The notes beneath the pieces were generated by a model. The model was not told the origin of the DNA. It searched no databases and was given only the letters and a program-made list of their open reading frames with translations. DNA of 64,000 nucleotides, from contig NZ_FNRA01000003.1 in assembly GCF_900107535.1 (NCBI RefSeq), positions 186,001 to 250,000 on the forward strand, read 5' to 3'. Below, piece after piece: positions 20,001-28,076 of this stretch (the first letter of the stretch is position 1; each line of letters opens with the position of its first letter). The position numbers and the translations under genes were made by a program. The DNA is from Pedobacter hartonius. GTDB taxonomy: Bacteria > Bacteroidota > Bacteroidia > Sphingobacteriales > Sphingobacteriaceae.

Positions 20001-22104
20001 TCATTCCAGTCACAGGAACATCAGAAGTATTGATTGCCCGGAAGGCTGAAATATTTCCGTCACCTGAAGGCGCAAGGCCAATTGAAGGCAAACTGTTCTC
20101 CCAGTGATAAGTGTTGGTTGAGATATTGCCGGTAAAAGTGACGGCAGTAATCATTTGATTATTGCAAACCGACACATCAGCAAGTGGATTTACGGATGCA
20201 ATTGGATTTACCTGCACAGTGGTTGTGCCCGTCTGAGCGTTCAAACAGGCAGTTGAACTTGCATCCTTAACACTCAACAGCTTATAGGTAAACGTCCCTG
20301 CTATAGCTGCCGGTTGATTCAACAGTACAGTCGTGTTCGCACCTGTGGTGCTAATAGCTGGCTGGGCTACATCATTAATCATATAGCTGAATGTATACGG
20401 CGCCATACCATTCGCTCCTGTAAAAGTAACCACGACAGGCGTGTTGTTCACACAAACTGCCGTTCCACCTGTCACCGTAGCCGTCGGCAAAGGATTTACT
20501 TTAAGCGGAGCCACTACGGAATAAACATCACAAGCGGCGGTAACTGACGTCACTTTAAGCATGTACTCGTTACCATTTGAGGCGGCAGGCACATTAGCAA
20601 TAGTAAGGACCTTTGTAGTAGCACCAGATATTCCATTTCCATCAACTACGTTCTGCCAGCTGCCATTCGGCATACGATACATCCATTGAAAGGTGGCTCC
20701 TTCCCCAATAACCTCGGCCGAGGATATAAATGTGCCACCTTCACAAATCACAGCACCCGGAGGTTGTGCAGTAATTTTAGGCTGAACTACAGTTACCTTC
20801 ACCGTACCATTTGTTGATTTGGCACCATAAACATCCATATAGTTATACCTGATGGAATAATTGGTGGTAAAAGTAGCAAGGGGAACAAACGTCAGTTTTC
20901 CTGTTGACTGAGAAAACGTATAGGTTCCCACATTAGGAACGGTTAATTCCTGTTGAACTCCCGGAATTGAAAGATCAATATCCACATTTTCCAGGTTAAT
21001 GGCCCCGCCTGAATTTGGTCTGGAATCATTACTGAGGATATCAATCACCGTTGAATTGCCCTGGCAAATAGACTTATCATCATTTACAGCCTGAGGCTTA
21101 TTCAATTTAGTCGGGTCAACCACCAGGCTCAGTCCCCTGATCTCGTGATAATTATTACTTCCGCCCGTGGAAGAAGAAATACCATACTTTAAACCGCTGA
21201 CAGGTACAGGCTTATCATACTCATACGCGGTAATAACCGGAGTTACTGTATTTCCATGCTGAATACTCAGGTTGATGATCAATCCCCCGCCAACTCTGGG
21301 AACAAGGCTGATAAAAGCCTTACGATATCTTGAATCTGGAGAGGCAGCCCCTCTCAAACCTCCTGCAATCTCGAATCCTTCACGATTATCATTGAAGGTT
21401 TGTACAGTGGCCAGAAACTTGTAATTCTCACCGTCAGTTTCAAATCCATTACCCGCCCCTCTGAGGGTTACACTATTTGCAGCACGCCCGGGTCCGCCCT
21501 GCCGGCTCTCTCTGTTATCAGAGAAATTCCCGTACTCATCAATACCTATTCCTAAATATCCTTTGCTCACGCCCTTTACATTACCGCTGATCTGCGAATA
21601 CCCTAATGAACCACCAAAACCACCAATCGAAAAATTACGGTCTGTGACCGAAGCATCAAACAGAAAAAAGCAAAGCCCGTCGGCACCATTCCCTCCATAG
21701 GTAAAATATTCAAATTCAATATTGAGTCCGTAAGTGCCCAGGAATACATCATTTGAATAAACATATCCCTTCTGACTTCCTTCCCTATTGGTAAGTCTTA
21801 GATATCCGGCTCCTATAGGATCTGATTGAGGATCAACAATTCCCATAGGAGTTGGCCCTGCAGTTAAATAGGCTTTTGGGTCCCCGCCAAACACAACATT
21901 ATCCGCCGTCGCATTTTTAAAGGACTCATTATATGGAAACTGCGCAAAAACAAAAAAAGGACTAAAAAAAAGAAGGAGAAACACGAGCGGTGATAGCCTG
22001 TTGTTAAATTTCTTTTTTAAAAAAGCACCATTCAATTTATGCCCCTCAGAATAGTGCATAAACCAACCAAACCTTAATAAATTAAAAAGGAGAGGTATTT
22101 TCAT
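17032..22104 (-). CDS. Giant multidomain adhesin with gliding-motility (CHU_C) C-terminal domain
   Basis: 1690 residues. An extended N-terminus leads to a signal sequence ending in FFVFAQ (about residue 55). If the inner ATG is used (MHYSEGHK) the signal is shorter. Then comes an L-type-lectin-like domain (about 60-310, with GIDEYGNFSDN), Ig/PKD-like modules, four 91-residue near-identical repeats (about 630-995), further beta-sandwich modules (VNPNTTVQLTSAAPT), DUF11-type repeats (about 1330-1520), a cadherin-like module and the CHU_C sorting domain (FIPNTFTPNGDGKNDTF, to the end). The product should be secreted by type IX secretion and held at the cell surface with the neighbouring PorP/SprF protein. 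Sugar or surface binding is inferred from the lectin-like domain. Confidence 0.9.
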   Translation of the reverse strand: MKIPLLFNLLRFGWFMHYSEGHKLNGAFLKKKFNNRLSPLVFLLLFFSPFFVFAQFPYNESFKNATADNVVFGGDPKAYLTAGPTPMGIVDPQSDPIGAGYLRLTNREGSQKGYVYSNDVFLGTYGLNIEFEYFTYGGNGADGLCFFLFDASVTDRNFSIGGFGGSLGYSQISGNVKGVSKGYLGIGIDEYGNFSDNRESRQGGPGRAANSVTLRGAGNGFETDGENYKFLATVQTFNDNREGFEIAGGLRGAASPDSRYRKAFISLVPRVGGGLIINLSIQHGNTVTPVITAYEYDKPVPVSGLKYGISSSTGGSNNYHEIRGLSLVVDPTKLNKPQAVNDDKSICQGNSTVIDILSNDSRPNSGGAINLENVDIDLSIPGVQQELTVPNVGTYTFSQSTGKLTFVPLATFTTNYSIRYNYMDVYGAKSTNGTVKVTVVQPKITAQPPGAVICEGGTFISSAEVIGEGATFQWMYRMPNGSWQNVVDGNGISGATTKVLTIANVPAASNGNEYMLKVTSVTAACDVYSVVAPLKVNPLPTATVTGGTAVCVNNTPVVVTFTGANGMAPYTFSYMINDVAQPAISTTGANTTVLLNQPAAIAGTFTYKLLSVKDASSTACLNAQTGTTTVQVNPIASVNPLADVSVCNNQMITAVTFTGNISTNTYHWENSLPSIGLAPSGDGNISAFRAINTSDVPVTGMITVTPTSASGCIGAPEVFTIKVNPTAKVNTSDNQELCNNMSTNPVAFTGNFATNTYHWENSLPSIGLAPSGDGNIAAFRAINTSDVPVTSTITVIPTSASGCIGTPEVFTIKVNPTAKVNRPDNQELCNNMSTNPIAFTGNIATNTYHWRNSLPSIGLAPSGDGNIAAFRAINTSDVPVTAMITVIPTSASGCIGTPEIFMIKVNPTAKVNRPDNQQLCNNMRTNPIAFTGNISINTYHWTNNHPEIGLPRSGTGNIGSFNARNTGSLSIVATITVTPVTLSGCTGTPQSFTITVKPGVSILRTSALRTVGQSVCINNAIENIVYTISNGTGAIVSRLPNGVMGTYLNGVFTLSGRPTVSGIFNYTVTTRGGCSSASLSGTITVNPNTTVQLTSAAPTAHQTVCINSDLRNITYQAANATRLTATGLPNGVSGTYSKGVFTISGTPAALGTFNYLVTATGSCATVQLSGTITVNPKPAGYNDVINLSCGNTAINYNLQANVNNIVKGGNAIPASFTWTAAPNSNVIGISNGSGTRINTTLYNLSNTTRQVVYTITPTAISGNCPGRTFTVTVTVPACNGLAITKTADVNVVRKAGDAVRYTITVKNTTTANQTRVKVTDPFLGGVLAGPASGDNGNGILEANESWVYSGVYRVTQSDIDGFGKPTSGTGRIINTATVNSAEHPQLLSATAAVNIVTAGEIRLVKTGVLSNDFATITYTFKITNTGKVRLSNLNLVDAKIRERINLSPAVLEAGASVTATSIYTVTDAEKRDGKVLNTATITGITPSGGTVSDISGTKSNNDDPTVHIIDDAPQALNDHADTKINQPVTIDLTSNDLPSHHGLDKGSVLITRFPTHGQLQVNANGTVIYTPNRDYPGPDDFIYTVKDLKGNVSNTALVNITVKPTDLFIPNTFTPNGDGKNDTFKIIGRESFDSINLLVFNRWGNEVYRKMNYLDEWDGSGLSEGTYYYIITLKKSANEVTKKGWILLKR
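19120..20211 (-). repeat. Four tandem 273-bp repeats inside the adhesin gene
   Basis: A 91-residue module is repeated four times with exact 273-base spacing. Landmarks coding YHW (near 19272, 19545, 19818 and 20090) recur at that period. The middle copies differ by only a few residues, while the outer copies are more diverged. This is a coding repeat, not a mobile element, and is a likely site of copy-number variation between strains. Confidence 0.85.
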
Positions 22105-22820
22105 ATAAGCGCGGAAATACGGGTAGTCACAGCGTTTTGTTCATTGTAAATAAATCAGTTACAAAGAAGTAAACGAAATCGAATAAAATGCATCACCCTG
22201 GGGCAGACTGGAACTGAAAACAACATTTTCAAATAAGTTAATTGTTCTTTTTACTCTCAAAAATACCAACAATTATATAGCAAATCAAAATAAATAACGT
22301 TGATTTTTTGTTTTTAATAATTTTTGTGTCGAAAATCGTGTTTTAACACGATATAAGACAAATTTATTTTTTCTAAAGTTTTAAAAACGTCCTTAAAAAG
22401 AATATAAAATGCATTTTAAAAATCCAACAATTTACAAATGTAACTTTGAAATTATTAATTTACTTTATTACAGTATAATTCATGTAATACTTAACAAATA
22501 GATAACGTATACTTTATACACAATACGGGAATACAATTGCACAAAGAAATTAATCTACATAAATGGTAGTTTATATTGTTATTCAACACTTAAAAAACCA
22601 ATAACAACACAAAAATATTAATTTTTGTTTCCAAATAATGTAATATGTAAATTTAAAAATTATAATTATTTGATACTGTTTTCAATAAATGAATAACACT
22701 ATCATGAAATATCGAACATTAGTGCATATTGTTAATGGTAGTGCCCAATTCCCGAGTAAAAACGCCAGTCTGCATATAAGATTTACATTGACAAATCCAC
22801 TCATAAATAGATTATTTTTT
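22105..22820. other. Long AT-rich intergenic region with an 8-bp inverted repeat
   Basis: About 700 bases with no credible gene. The only distinct element is a perfect inverted repeat ATCGTGTT-TT-AACACGAT at 22335-22352, about 230 bases before the adhesin start, which could be an operator for the adhesin/PorP operon. The rest is A/T runs. A short open frame at 22689-22877 has no coding character. Confidence 0.5.
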
Positions 22821-22821
22821 G

Positions 22822-22829
22822 TATATTTG
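22822..22829 (+). promoter_or_regulatory. Putative -7 promoter box TATATTTG
   Basis: TATATTTG matches TAnnTTTG. It would start a transcript near 22836 with a leader of about 200 bases before the small gene at 23033. No clear -33 element is seen. Confidence 0.45.
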
Positions 22830-22873
22830 CACAGAACGGAATACAAACACACTATTCTCTCAATACTTACTTG

Positions 22874-22984
22874 CTAATCAATCCATTGATTAGATTCAAT
22901 TTCTCCTGGCCCCTACCGTTGGTGCCCGGGATTTAAGTTTTATTCAGGCTAGATGGATCCTTACCCTATTTAGGATCGCCTTAA
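22874..22984 (+). promoter_or_regulatory. Structured 5' leader of the small cold-shock-associated gene
   Basis: Three paired elements lie in the leader. The first is a perfect 9-bp palindrome CTAATCAAT-CC-ATTGATTAG (22874-22893). The second is a GC-rich stem TCCTGG/CCGGGA (22904-22909 with 22926-22931, one U:G pair) enclosing ACC-gtt-GGT (22915-22923). The third is an outer stem TTAAG/CTTAA (22933-22937 with 22980-22984) enclosing GATCC/GGATC (22956-22960 with 22973-22977). GC-rich structure inside AT-rich sequence suggests a selected RNA, possibly a thermosensor-like or cis-acting leader. The function is inference. Confidence 0.5.
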
Positions 22985-23032
22985 CAAGTAGCATCAGAGA
23001 AGAGTTATTTTTTAACTAAACCAAGGAAATTT

Positions 23033-23218
23033 ATGGCTAAGTCTCAGGCAACCTTCATGAAAAAGCAATTAGAGAAAAACAGGCAGAAGAAAAAAGAAGA
23101 TAAAGAGCAACGTAAACAAGAACGTCAACAAAATTCATCAGGCGGCGACCTGGAAAGTATGATGGCATACGTAAATGAATTCGGTGAGATCGTATCAACA
23201 CCCCCGGAAAAGAAATAA
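23033..23218 (+). CDS. Small charged protein resembling the N-terminal tail of Bacteroidota cold-shock proteins
   Basis: 61 residues. It opens with MAKSQATFMKKQ, then a very basic Lys/Gln/Arg helix, then DLESMMAYVNEFGEIVSTPP. In many Bacteroidota the same pattern (MAKSQxTFxKK, basic helix, MxAYVDEFGNIxxTPP) is the N-terminal part of a longer cold-shock-domain protein. Here the protein stops right after TPPEKK, so it is a free-standing version. A role in RNA binding is inferred from charge and from that relationship. It has a long structured leader and its own terminator, so it is probably monocistronic. Confidence 0.75.
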   Translation: MAKSQATFMKKQLEKNRQKKKEDKEQRKQERQQNSSGGDLESMMAYVNEFGEIVSTPPEKK

Positions 23219-23221
23219 AAC

Positions 23222-23256
23222 AAAAAAAGCCTGATTCTTACGAACCAGGCTTTTTC
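23222..23256. terminator. Bidirectional intrinsic terminator
   Basis: AAAAAGCCTG pairs with CAGGCTTTTT around a 12-base loop, with A and T tracts on both sides. It serves the small gene on the plus strand and the convergent glycine-zipper gene on the minus strand. Confidence 0.85.
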
Positions 23257-23287
23257 TTTATGAAAATATCCTATAATACAGGAAGCT

Positions 23288-23761
23288 CTATTGAGCTCTG
23301 CCTGATTTTTTGTCTTGTCCTCTTCCGATAAGGTACCCTGCACCAGCACCGGCTACTCCGCCAATAACTGCTCCCCTACCTTTCTTCTTATCAATCAAGG
23401 CTCCGCCTAATCCACCCGCACCAGCGCCAATAACTGTTCCAAGTGCTGCGCTGCTCCATCCTTTTTTCTTTTTGGTTGTTGTTGTAGTAGTGGTTTCAGA
23501 TCCTGTACCCGCCATTCTGGCCGCAGGAGCATTTTCAGCAGCTCTTGCTTCAGATAACATTAATACCCTTTTTTCTTCCGCTTCTTTTGCCTCTTTCACA
23601 GCAAGCTCTTTTTGAGCTACTTCTGCTTTTTTGAAGCTATCTACTCTCATACTGTCTCTTGTAGCTTTTATAGCGGCTTGTCTGATAGCCTCTTCTTTTT
23701 TAGCATTAGAACATGCCGACATTGCCAGGACAATCCCAAATACTGCTATTAACTTTTTCAT
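23288..23761 (-). CDS. Glycine-zipper (YMGG-like) lipoprotein
   Basis: 157 residues. A lipoprotein signal with lipobox MSAC (Cys17) is followed by an Ala/Glu/Lys-rich helical region (about 20-75), a Thr run, a Lys patch and a glycine zipper (about 105-147) in which Gly recurs every three to four residues (GTVIGAGAGGLGG, GGVAGAGAGYLIG). Such proteins sit in the envelope and their zipper may insert into or span a membrane. Exact function unknown. Confidence 0.8.
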   Translation of the reverse strand: MKKLIAVFGIVLAMSACSNAKKEEAIRQAAIKATRDSMRVDSFKKAEVAQKELAVKEAKEAEEKRVLMLSEARAAENAPAARMAGTGSETTTTTTTKKKKGWSSAALGTVIGAGAGGLGGALIDKKKGRGAVIGGVAGAGAGYLIGRGQDKKSGRAQ

Positions 23762-23904
23762 CGTGTATCTTTTTTAGTTAGAGAATTAAATTCTATACAG
23801 GCATTTACTAAAATGATGCCAAGATTGTTACAATTTCAAGAAACAATCCGGCTCCATAAAACTTATTATATAAAAACCCATTGTTATGTAAGAAAAGACG
23901 CTTC

Positions 23905-24141
23905 CTATTTATCCATCAGCGGCGAATGTCCCCGTTCTTCAGCCGTATCATGATCGTCATCTTCTCCGTCAGGATTGTGTGAGATCCGGTCATTATCGTT
24001 GTCCAGATTGACGTTATAGCGTGAATCATCTGAAGAATGATCGGCATCTAATCCCAGATTATCATTTTCTTCTGAATCATATCTTTTCTTTTGCTCTTTT
24101 TTTTCCGGATTACCGCCTACTTTTTGCTGCATATTTGACAT
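23905..24141 (-). CDS. Small acidic hypothetical protein
   Basis: 78 residues, strongly acidic and Asp/Asn-rich with no hydrophobic core (NLDNDNDRISHNPDGEDDDHD), so probably disordered. No family recognised. It is accepted as a gene because the frame is clean, lies in an otherwise empty stretch and has Bacteroidota-like codon use. Confidence is limited. Confidence 0.5.
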   Translation of the reverse strand: MSNMQQKVGGNPEKKEQKKRYDSEENDNLGLDADHSSDDSRYNVNLDNDNDRISHNPDGEDDDHDTAEERGHSPLMDK

Positions 24142-24231
24142 AAAGACATTCCTTGATGATGATTACAACAAAAAAAGGATGGCTTGGTTTGCTAAAATAT
24201 ACTCCTCAAGGAAGAATAAGCAATTAAGATT

Positions 24232-24249
24232 TTGGATATTAATATCCAA
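24232..24249. promoter_or_regulatory. Perfect 18-bp palindrome in front of cspA
   Basis: TTGGATATT is followed directly by its reverse complement AATATCCAA. A possible -33 TTTG overlaps its left edge, and a weak -7-like TATTTTCA lies 20 bases later, so the palindrome would sit in the promoter spacer where a repressor or activator could bind. Confidence 0.55.
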
Positions 24250-24284
24250 TTGATTATTTTCACAGCGAAATTTATAATAATAAT

Positions 24285-24491
24285 ATGCGTACAACAGGAA
24301 AAGTTAAATGGTTTAATTCTGCAAAAGGGTTTGGTTTTATAACTCCAGAAGATGGAGGAAAAGATATTTTCGTACATTTCTCTGCAATTGCAGGTGATTC
24401 ATTCAGAGAACTGAATGAAGGTGATAATGTGGAATTCGAATTGAATGACGGTAAAAAAGGCCCTGAGGCTTCTAATGTAACTGTTCTTTAA
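24285..24491 (+). CDS. cspA: Cold-shock protein of the CspA family
   Basis: 68 residues covering a single cold-shock domain (OB fold). RNP1 is KGFGFI and RNP2 is DIFVHF, with the N-terminal GKVKWFN typical of nucleic-acid-chaperone Csp proteins. It binds single-stranded RNA/DNA and melts structure in mRNA. It has a palindrome upstream and a strong terminator downstream, so it is a single-gene unit. Confidence 0.95.
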   Translation: MRTTGKVKWFNSAKGFGFITPEDGGKDIFVHFSAIAGDSFRELNEGDNVEFELNDGKKGPEASNVTVL

Positions 24492-24511
24492 GATTAATTC
24501 GTCAAAATATT

Positions 24512-24543
24512 AAAAGGGGTATGCATCGCATTACCCCTTTTTT
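24512..24543 (+). terminator. Intrinsic terminator of cspA
   Basis: AAAAGGGGTA pairs with TACCCCTTTT over a 10-base loop and runs into a T tract, 21 bases after the cspA stop. Confidence 0.9.
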
Positions 24544-24584
24544 ATGCATTTATATTTAATATTTTAACAAAGCCAGCATCATAA

Positions 24585-25406
24585 ATGGACACTTCAGAAA
24601 AAGAGATCAGTATCCTTGGCTGCGGATGGTACGGTTTAGCAATGGCCAAAAAACTAATAGAGAACGGTTATACAGTAAAAGGATCAACCACTACACCAGA
24701 AAAACAAATCGTATTAAAAGAATCCGGAATTATTCCTTACCTGGTCAATTTCCAGCAGGAGGCTGAAAGTTTTGATGTCGGATTTTTCAGCTGCCCAATA
24801 CTGATCGTTTGCATTCCTCCAAAAAGAAGTTCTGCTGAGCAGCATACCTTCCTCTCAAAAATCACAAAGATTGCCGATGCAGCATCCACAAGTAAAGTAT
24901 CGCAGCTGATATTTATCAGTTCAACATCTGTTTATGGCGACATCAATGGACAGGTAGATGAAAATATGGTCCCACAGCCTGATACTGACTCAGGGAAAGC
25001 AATCCTATCTGCAGAGCTTTTATTAAAAGATACACCGGGTTTTATGACAACAATCATCAGGTTTGGTGGCCTCATTGGCCCTAACCGGGATCCGGGAAGA
25101 TTTTTTGCCGGTAAATCAGACATCCCAAACGGAAATGCACCTGTTAACCTCATCCACCTCTCAGACTGTACCGGAATTACCCTCAGCATCCTTCAAAATC
25201 GAGCCTTCGGCTATACCTATAATGCCTGCTCGCCACAACATCCTGGCCGCTCTGCATTTTATACAGAAGCCAGCGTAAAATCAGGTCTGGAGCGCCCTCA
25301 TTTTAAAGATGAGCTACTGAACTGGAAACAGGTAAACAGCATAACGATACCCAAAATCCTGAACTATGATTTCGTAGTCAAACTAAATAGTATTGTCATC
25401 CAATAA
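24585..25406 (+). CDS. Atypical SDR NAD(P)-binding protein, YeeZ-like
   Basis: 273 residues with a Rossmann fold. The N-terminal dinucleotide motif is ILGCGWYGLAMA (about 10-21), IFISSTSVYGD lies near 108-118, and IIRFGGLIGPNRDPG near 155-169 resembles the substrate region of extended SDRs. The usual YxxxK catalytic pair is not clear, as in the YeeZ-like atypical SDRs, so the catalytic role is open. It follows the cspA terminator and has its own start. Confidence 0.75.
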   Translation: MDTSEKEISILGCGWYGLAMAKKLIENGYTVKGSTTTPEKQIVLKESGIIPYLVNFQQEAESFDVGFFSCPILIVCIPPKRSSAEQHTFLSKITKIADAASTSKVSQLIFISSTSVYGDINGQVDENMVPQPDTDSGKAILSAELLLKDTPGFMTTIIRFGGLIGPNRDPGRFFAGKSDIPNGNAPVNLIHLSDCTGITLSILQNRAFGYTYNACSPQHPGRSAFYTEASVKSGLERPHFKDELLNWKQVNSITIPKILNYDFVVKLNSIVIQ

Positions 25407-25545
25407 AATAGAAATCTATACTAAATCAATTTACGGAATTACCCGTCGTTAGCTTTAAAAATGATATATTGCTAATCTTTTAACTCCTATTTACTTGAAT
25501 GGAAGCAGTTTTAAAGAAGCTTTCAGAGAAATAACATACAGACAG

Positions 25546-26931
25546 ATGAAATTAACGATATGGGGCGCGGCGAAACAGGTTACAGGAAGTATGCACCTGC
25601 TTCAGTCGGAAGATTATAATATACTGATTGACTGCGGGCTGGACTACGAAAAGGATACTTATCAGGAAGAAAACCAGTATTTCCCCTTTGAACCTTCCAC
25701 AATCGACGTCGTGATTTTAACTCATGCACATGTTGACCACTCCGGAAATTTACCTACACTGGTTAGGATGGGTTTTGCAGGTCAGATCCTTTGTACGCCT
25801 CCTACCGCAGACCTCACCGAGTTATTGTTAATGGACTCCGTAAACATATTTCTGAGCAAACAAAATAGGAGATCTAAAGGTAAAAGAGCCGGATCAGGCC
25901 CAAAACCACTTTATCTCCATAAACATGTAATGGACACTGTTGAACGTTTTGTAACGATCTCGTTCGACAAAGAATTCAGCCTCAACCCCAATGTTTCCCT
26001 GAAGTTTATTCCTGTAGGACATTTACTAGGCGCAGCAGCGGTGGTGCTGACCCTCCTGGATAAGGGGCAGGAAAAGAAAATTGCTTTTACCGGCGACATC
26101 GGCCGTAAGAATTATCCTGTGCTGGTAGACCCGCAGGCCCTTCCTCCGGTAGATTACCTGGTCTCTGAGTCTACATATGGCGGGAGAGTGCATAGTAAAG
26201 ATACTACGCTGGAACAGAAGCTGGTAGATACTATCAATGAGACCTGCGTTAAATTCCCGGGACGGCTGATCATTCCCGCATTTAGTATCGGCAGAACACA
26301 GGCCGTGGTTTATTCTCTCAATAAGATCTTCAGCGAAGGTCTGCTCCCCCCGGTAAAAATATTTGTAGACAGCCCGCTGGCAAGTTTTGCCACTGATGTT
26401 TACCGTAAGTACCATCACCTGCTCAATGAGGAATCGCAGGATTTCTACAGGCGCAAAGGCGATGAGTTTGAGTTTGAGGAACTCTCTTATGTACAGGATA
26501 AAAGAGAAAGCATCTCTATATCCAATTACCATGAACCCTGTATCATTATCTCTTCAGCCGGTATGCTGGAAGGTGGCCGTATACAGGACCACTTGTACTA
26601 TAATATCCAAAATTATTATTGTACCATCTTATTTATAGGTTATTGTGCAAAGGGAACACTCGGAAACCGTCTGCTGCGCGGAGATCCTATCGTCCGGTTA
26701 CGCCACCGTGACCTGATGGTTTTTGCTACGATAAAACAAACAGACCTGCTCAGCGGACATGGCGACCATGATGATCTTCTGGCAAACGTAACACAGCAGG
26801 ATCCCGGCACCCTTAAAAAAGTATTCCTTGTGCATGGCGAAGCTAAAAGTCAGGAAAGCCTGGCCCGTGCAATTAATGAAGCCGGATATGAGGTAAGCAT
26901 TCCCGAAAAGGGAGAAGTGTTTGATTTATAA
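25546..26931 (+). CDS. Beta-CASP metallo-beta-lactamase RNase
   Basis: From the ATG at 25546 (MKLTIWGAAKQVTGS) the protein has 461 residues and starts in the first family strand. A TTG start at 25495 would add 17 residues without homology-like character. Zinc ligands lie in LTHAHVDHSG, and further MBL motifs are VGHLLGAA and FTGDIG. The beta-CASP insert carries SESTYGGRVH and IPAFSIGRTQ, and the C-terminus has SGHGDHDD and VHGE. This is the pattern of the RNA-specificity (CPSF73-like, YsxM/TTHA0252-type) exonucleases or endonucleases that act on RNA in the cytoplasm. Confidence 0.9.
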   Translation: MKLTIWGAAKQVTGSMHLLQSEDYNILIDCGLDYEKDTYQEENQYFPFEPSTIDVVILTHAHVDHSGNLPTLVRMGFAGQILCTPPTADLTELLLMDSVNIFLSKQNRRSKGKRAGSGPKPLYLHKHVMDTVERFVTISFDKEFSLNPNVSLKFIPVGHLLGAAAVVLTLLDKGQEKKIAFTGDIGRKNYPVLVDPQALPPVDYLVSESTYGGRVHSKDTTLEQKLVDTINETCVKFPGRLIIPAFSIGRTQAVVYSLNKIFSEGLLPPVKIFVDSPLASFATDVYRKYHHLLNEESQDFYRRKGDEFEFEELSYVQDKRESISISNYHEPCIIISSAGMLEGGRIQDHLYYNIQNYYCTILFIGYCAKGTLGNRLLRGDPIVRLRHRDLMVFATIKQTDLLSGHGDHDDLLANVTQQDPGTLKKVFLVHGEAKSQESLARAINEAGYEVSIPEKGEVFDL

Positions 26932-27001
26932 CGAAGTACCGAACCCCAATAAAATATACTGACCAGGGTTAATCCGGTACAGCGGGTGTATCCGGCAGAT
27001 T

Positions 27002-27592
27002 TCAGGAAAGGACTGTTTTAACGGCTTTTGACACTCTGGCAATATCCTGGAACATGTCCACAGCACTTTCTTCAGCCAGCTGGTGATCAGTTTCAGGTAC
27101 ACTCGTATTCAGCACCTTAACAAAGGTCTGCCAGTTAGGTATCAGGTTTTGTGCATAAACGTTGTAATAGTTTAAGCTTAGATTGGCAAATGCCGAATTT
27201 GCCCGAAGTTTCTTTTGTATAACACTGCCACCGAGCGTAGCCCCTTCCAGTACGTACATAGCACCTAAAGAGGCAGCATTACGATGATCTTTAAGGTCAA
27301 ATTCGAAAGCAATGGCATCAAGAATTTTTTTCTCCATATTCATTTCCGCCAGGTCCATTTCCAATGCATTGAGCTTATTCCTGCTGTCAATATCAAGACT
27401 ATCCCTGATTTCCCCATCCAGGGCATCGTGAAGTTTTGATTCTACTGCTGAATGTATAATATAATTTGTAGCCAGCAGCGTTTTGTATTGTTCAAGGGTT
27501 AAAGTTTTATTCATGATCTCATGAACGTACATGAGTTCTTCCAATTCATCGTGATGGGCACTTGTAGCGGACTTTAATTTTTCCTGAAGCAT
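27002..27592 (-). CDS. bphO: Biliverdin-forming heme oxygenase
   Basis: 196 residues, all helical, of the heme oxygenase family. The proximal heme ligand is in TSAHHDELE (His13 or His14), and the distal helix is LEGATLGGSVI, with the Gly pair needed for the bent distal helix. It opens heme to biliverdin, the chromophore of the bacteriophytochrome encoded two genes upstream. It is the last gene of the phytochrome, response regulator, heme oxygenase operon. Confidence 0.92.
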   Translation of the reverse strand: MLQEKLKSATSAHHDELEELMYVHEIMNKTLTLEQYKTLLATNYIIHSAVESKLHDALDGEIRDSLDIDSRNKLNALEMDLAEMNMEKKILDAIAFEFDLKDHRNAASLGAMYVLEGATLGGSVIQKKLRANSAFANLSLNYYNVYAQNLIPNWQTFVKVLNTSVPETDHQLAEESAVDMFQDIARVSKAVKTVLS

Positions 27593-27651
27593 AAGAGCAT
27601 ATTAAGCGGTGACGTTGTAGACAATGTAAAGGTAATAATTATGCGGTAAAA

Positions 27652-28074
27652 TCAAGCGATGTTTCTGTTCTGGTTAAACCAGAAATCATAGAGCGATTGT
27701 ACACAGATGATCAGGTTGTGATATCCGTTCGGTTTGGTGAGAAATGCATTTGCACCAATTTCCAGTGATGTTTTTACATCATTCAAATCATCTGAGGTAG
27801 AAAAAAGTATTACAGGCACGTATTTAAAATACGGAATTTCTTTGATACGTTTCAGTACGTCCAAACCAGATATCCCGGGTAAATTTAAATCCAGTAAAAT
27901 AAGTTTTGGCCTGTGTTTCTCCTCGGCATAGCGATGTAACATTGCAATGGCAGAATTTCCATCCTCAACTATACTTACCGTCAGGTCATCACTAACTTCT
28001 TTTACAGCGTATTGCATAATGAATGCAAAATCCTTATCATCTTCTATGTAAAATATATCCGGAGACACTTGCAT
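27652..28074 (-). CDS. Rcp1-like response regulator of the phytochrome operon
   Basis: 140-residue single receiver domain with acidic pocket EDD (11-13), phosphoacceptor Asp62 (LLDLNLPG) and the Lys in LTKPNG. The C-terminal helix with aromatic residues (YDFWFNQN) is like the dimerising regulators that partner with cyanobacterial phytochromes (Rcp1/RcpA). It starts 2 bases after the phytochrome stop, so it is the obvious phosphorylation target of that kinase. Confidence 0.9.
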   Translation of the reverse strand: MQVSPDIFYIEDDKDFAFIMQYAVKEVSDDLTVSIVEDGNSAIAMLHRYAEEKHRPKLILLDLNLPGISGLDVLKRIKEIPYFKYVPVILFSTSDDLNDVKTSLEIGANAFLTKPNGYHNLIICVQSLYDFWFNQNRNIA

Positions 28075-28076
28075 AA

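Noticed and set aside
19120..20211. Tandem repeats considered as a CRISPR or transposon array
   Set aside because: The unit is 273 bases, keeps the reading frame and codes beta-sandwich modules, so it is a protein repeat.
22689..22877. Open frame of 62 residues before the small cold-shock gene
   Set aside because: It overlaps the promoter-like TATATTTG box and the first palindrome, has no family character and AT-driven composition, so it is probably chance.
26026..26532. Minus-strand frame of 168 residues
   Set aside because: It lies wholly inside the beta-CASP RNase gene, which has all its catalytic motifs on the plus strand. Antisense shadow.
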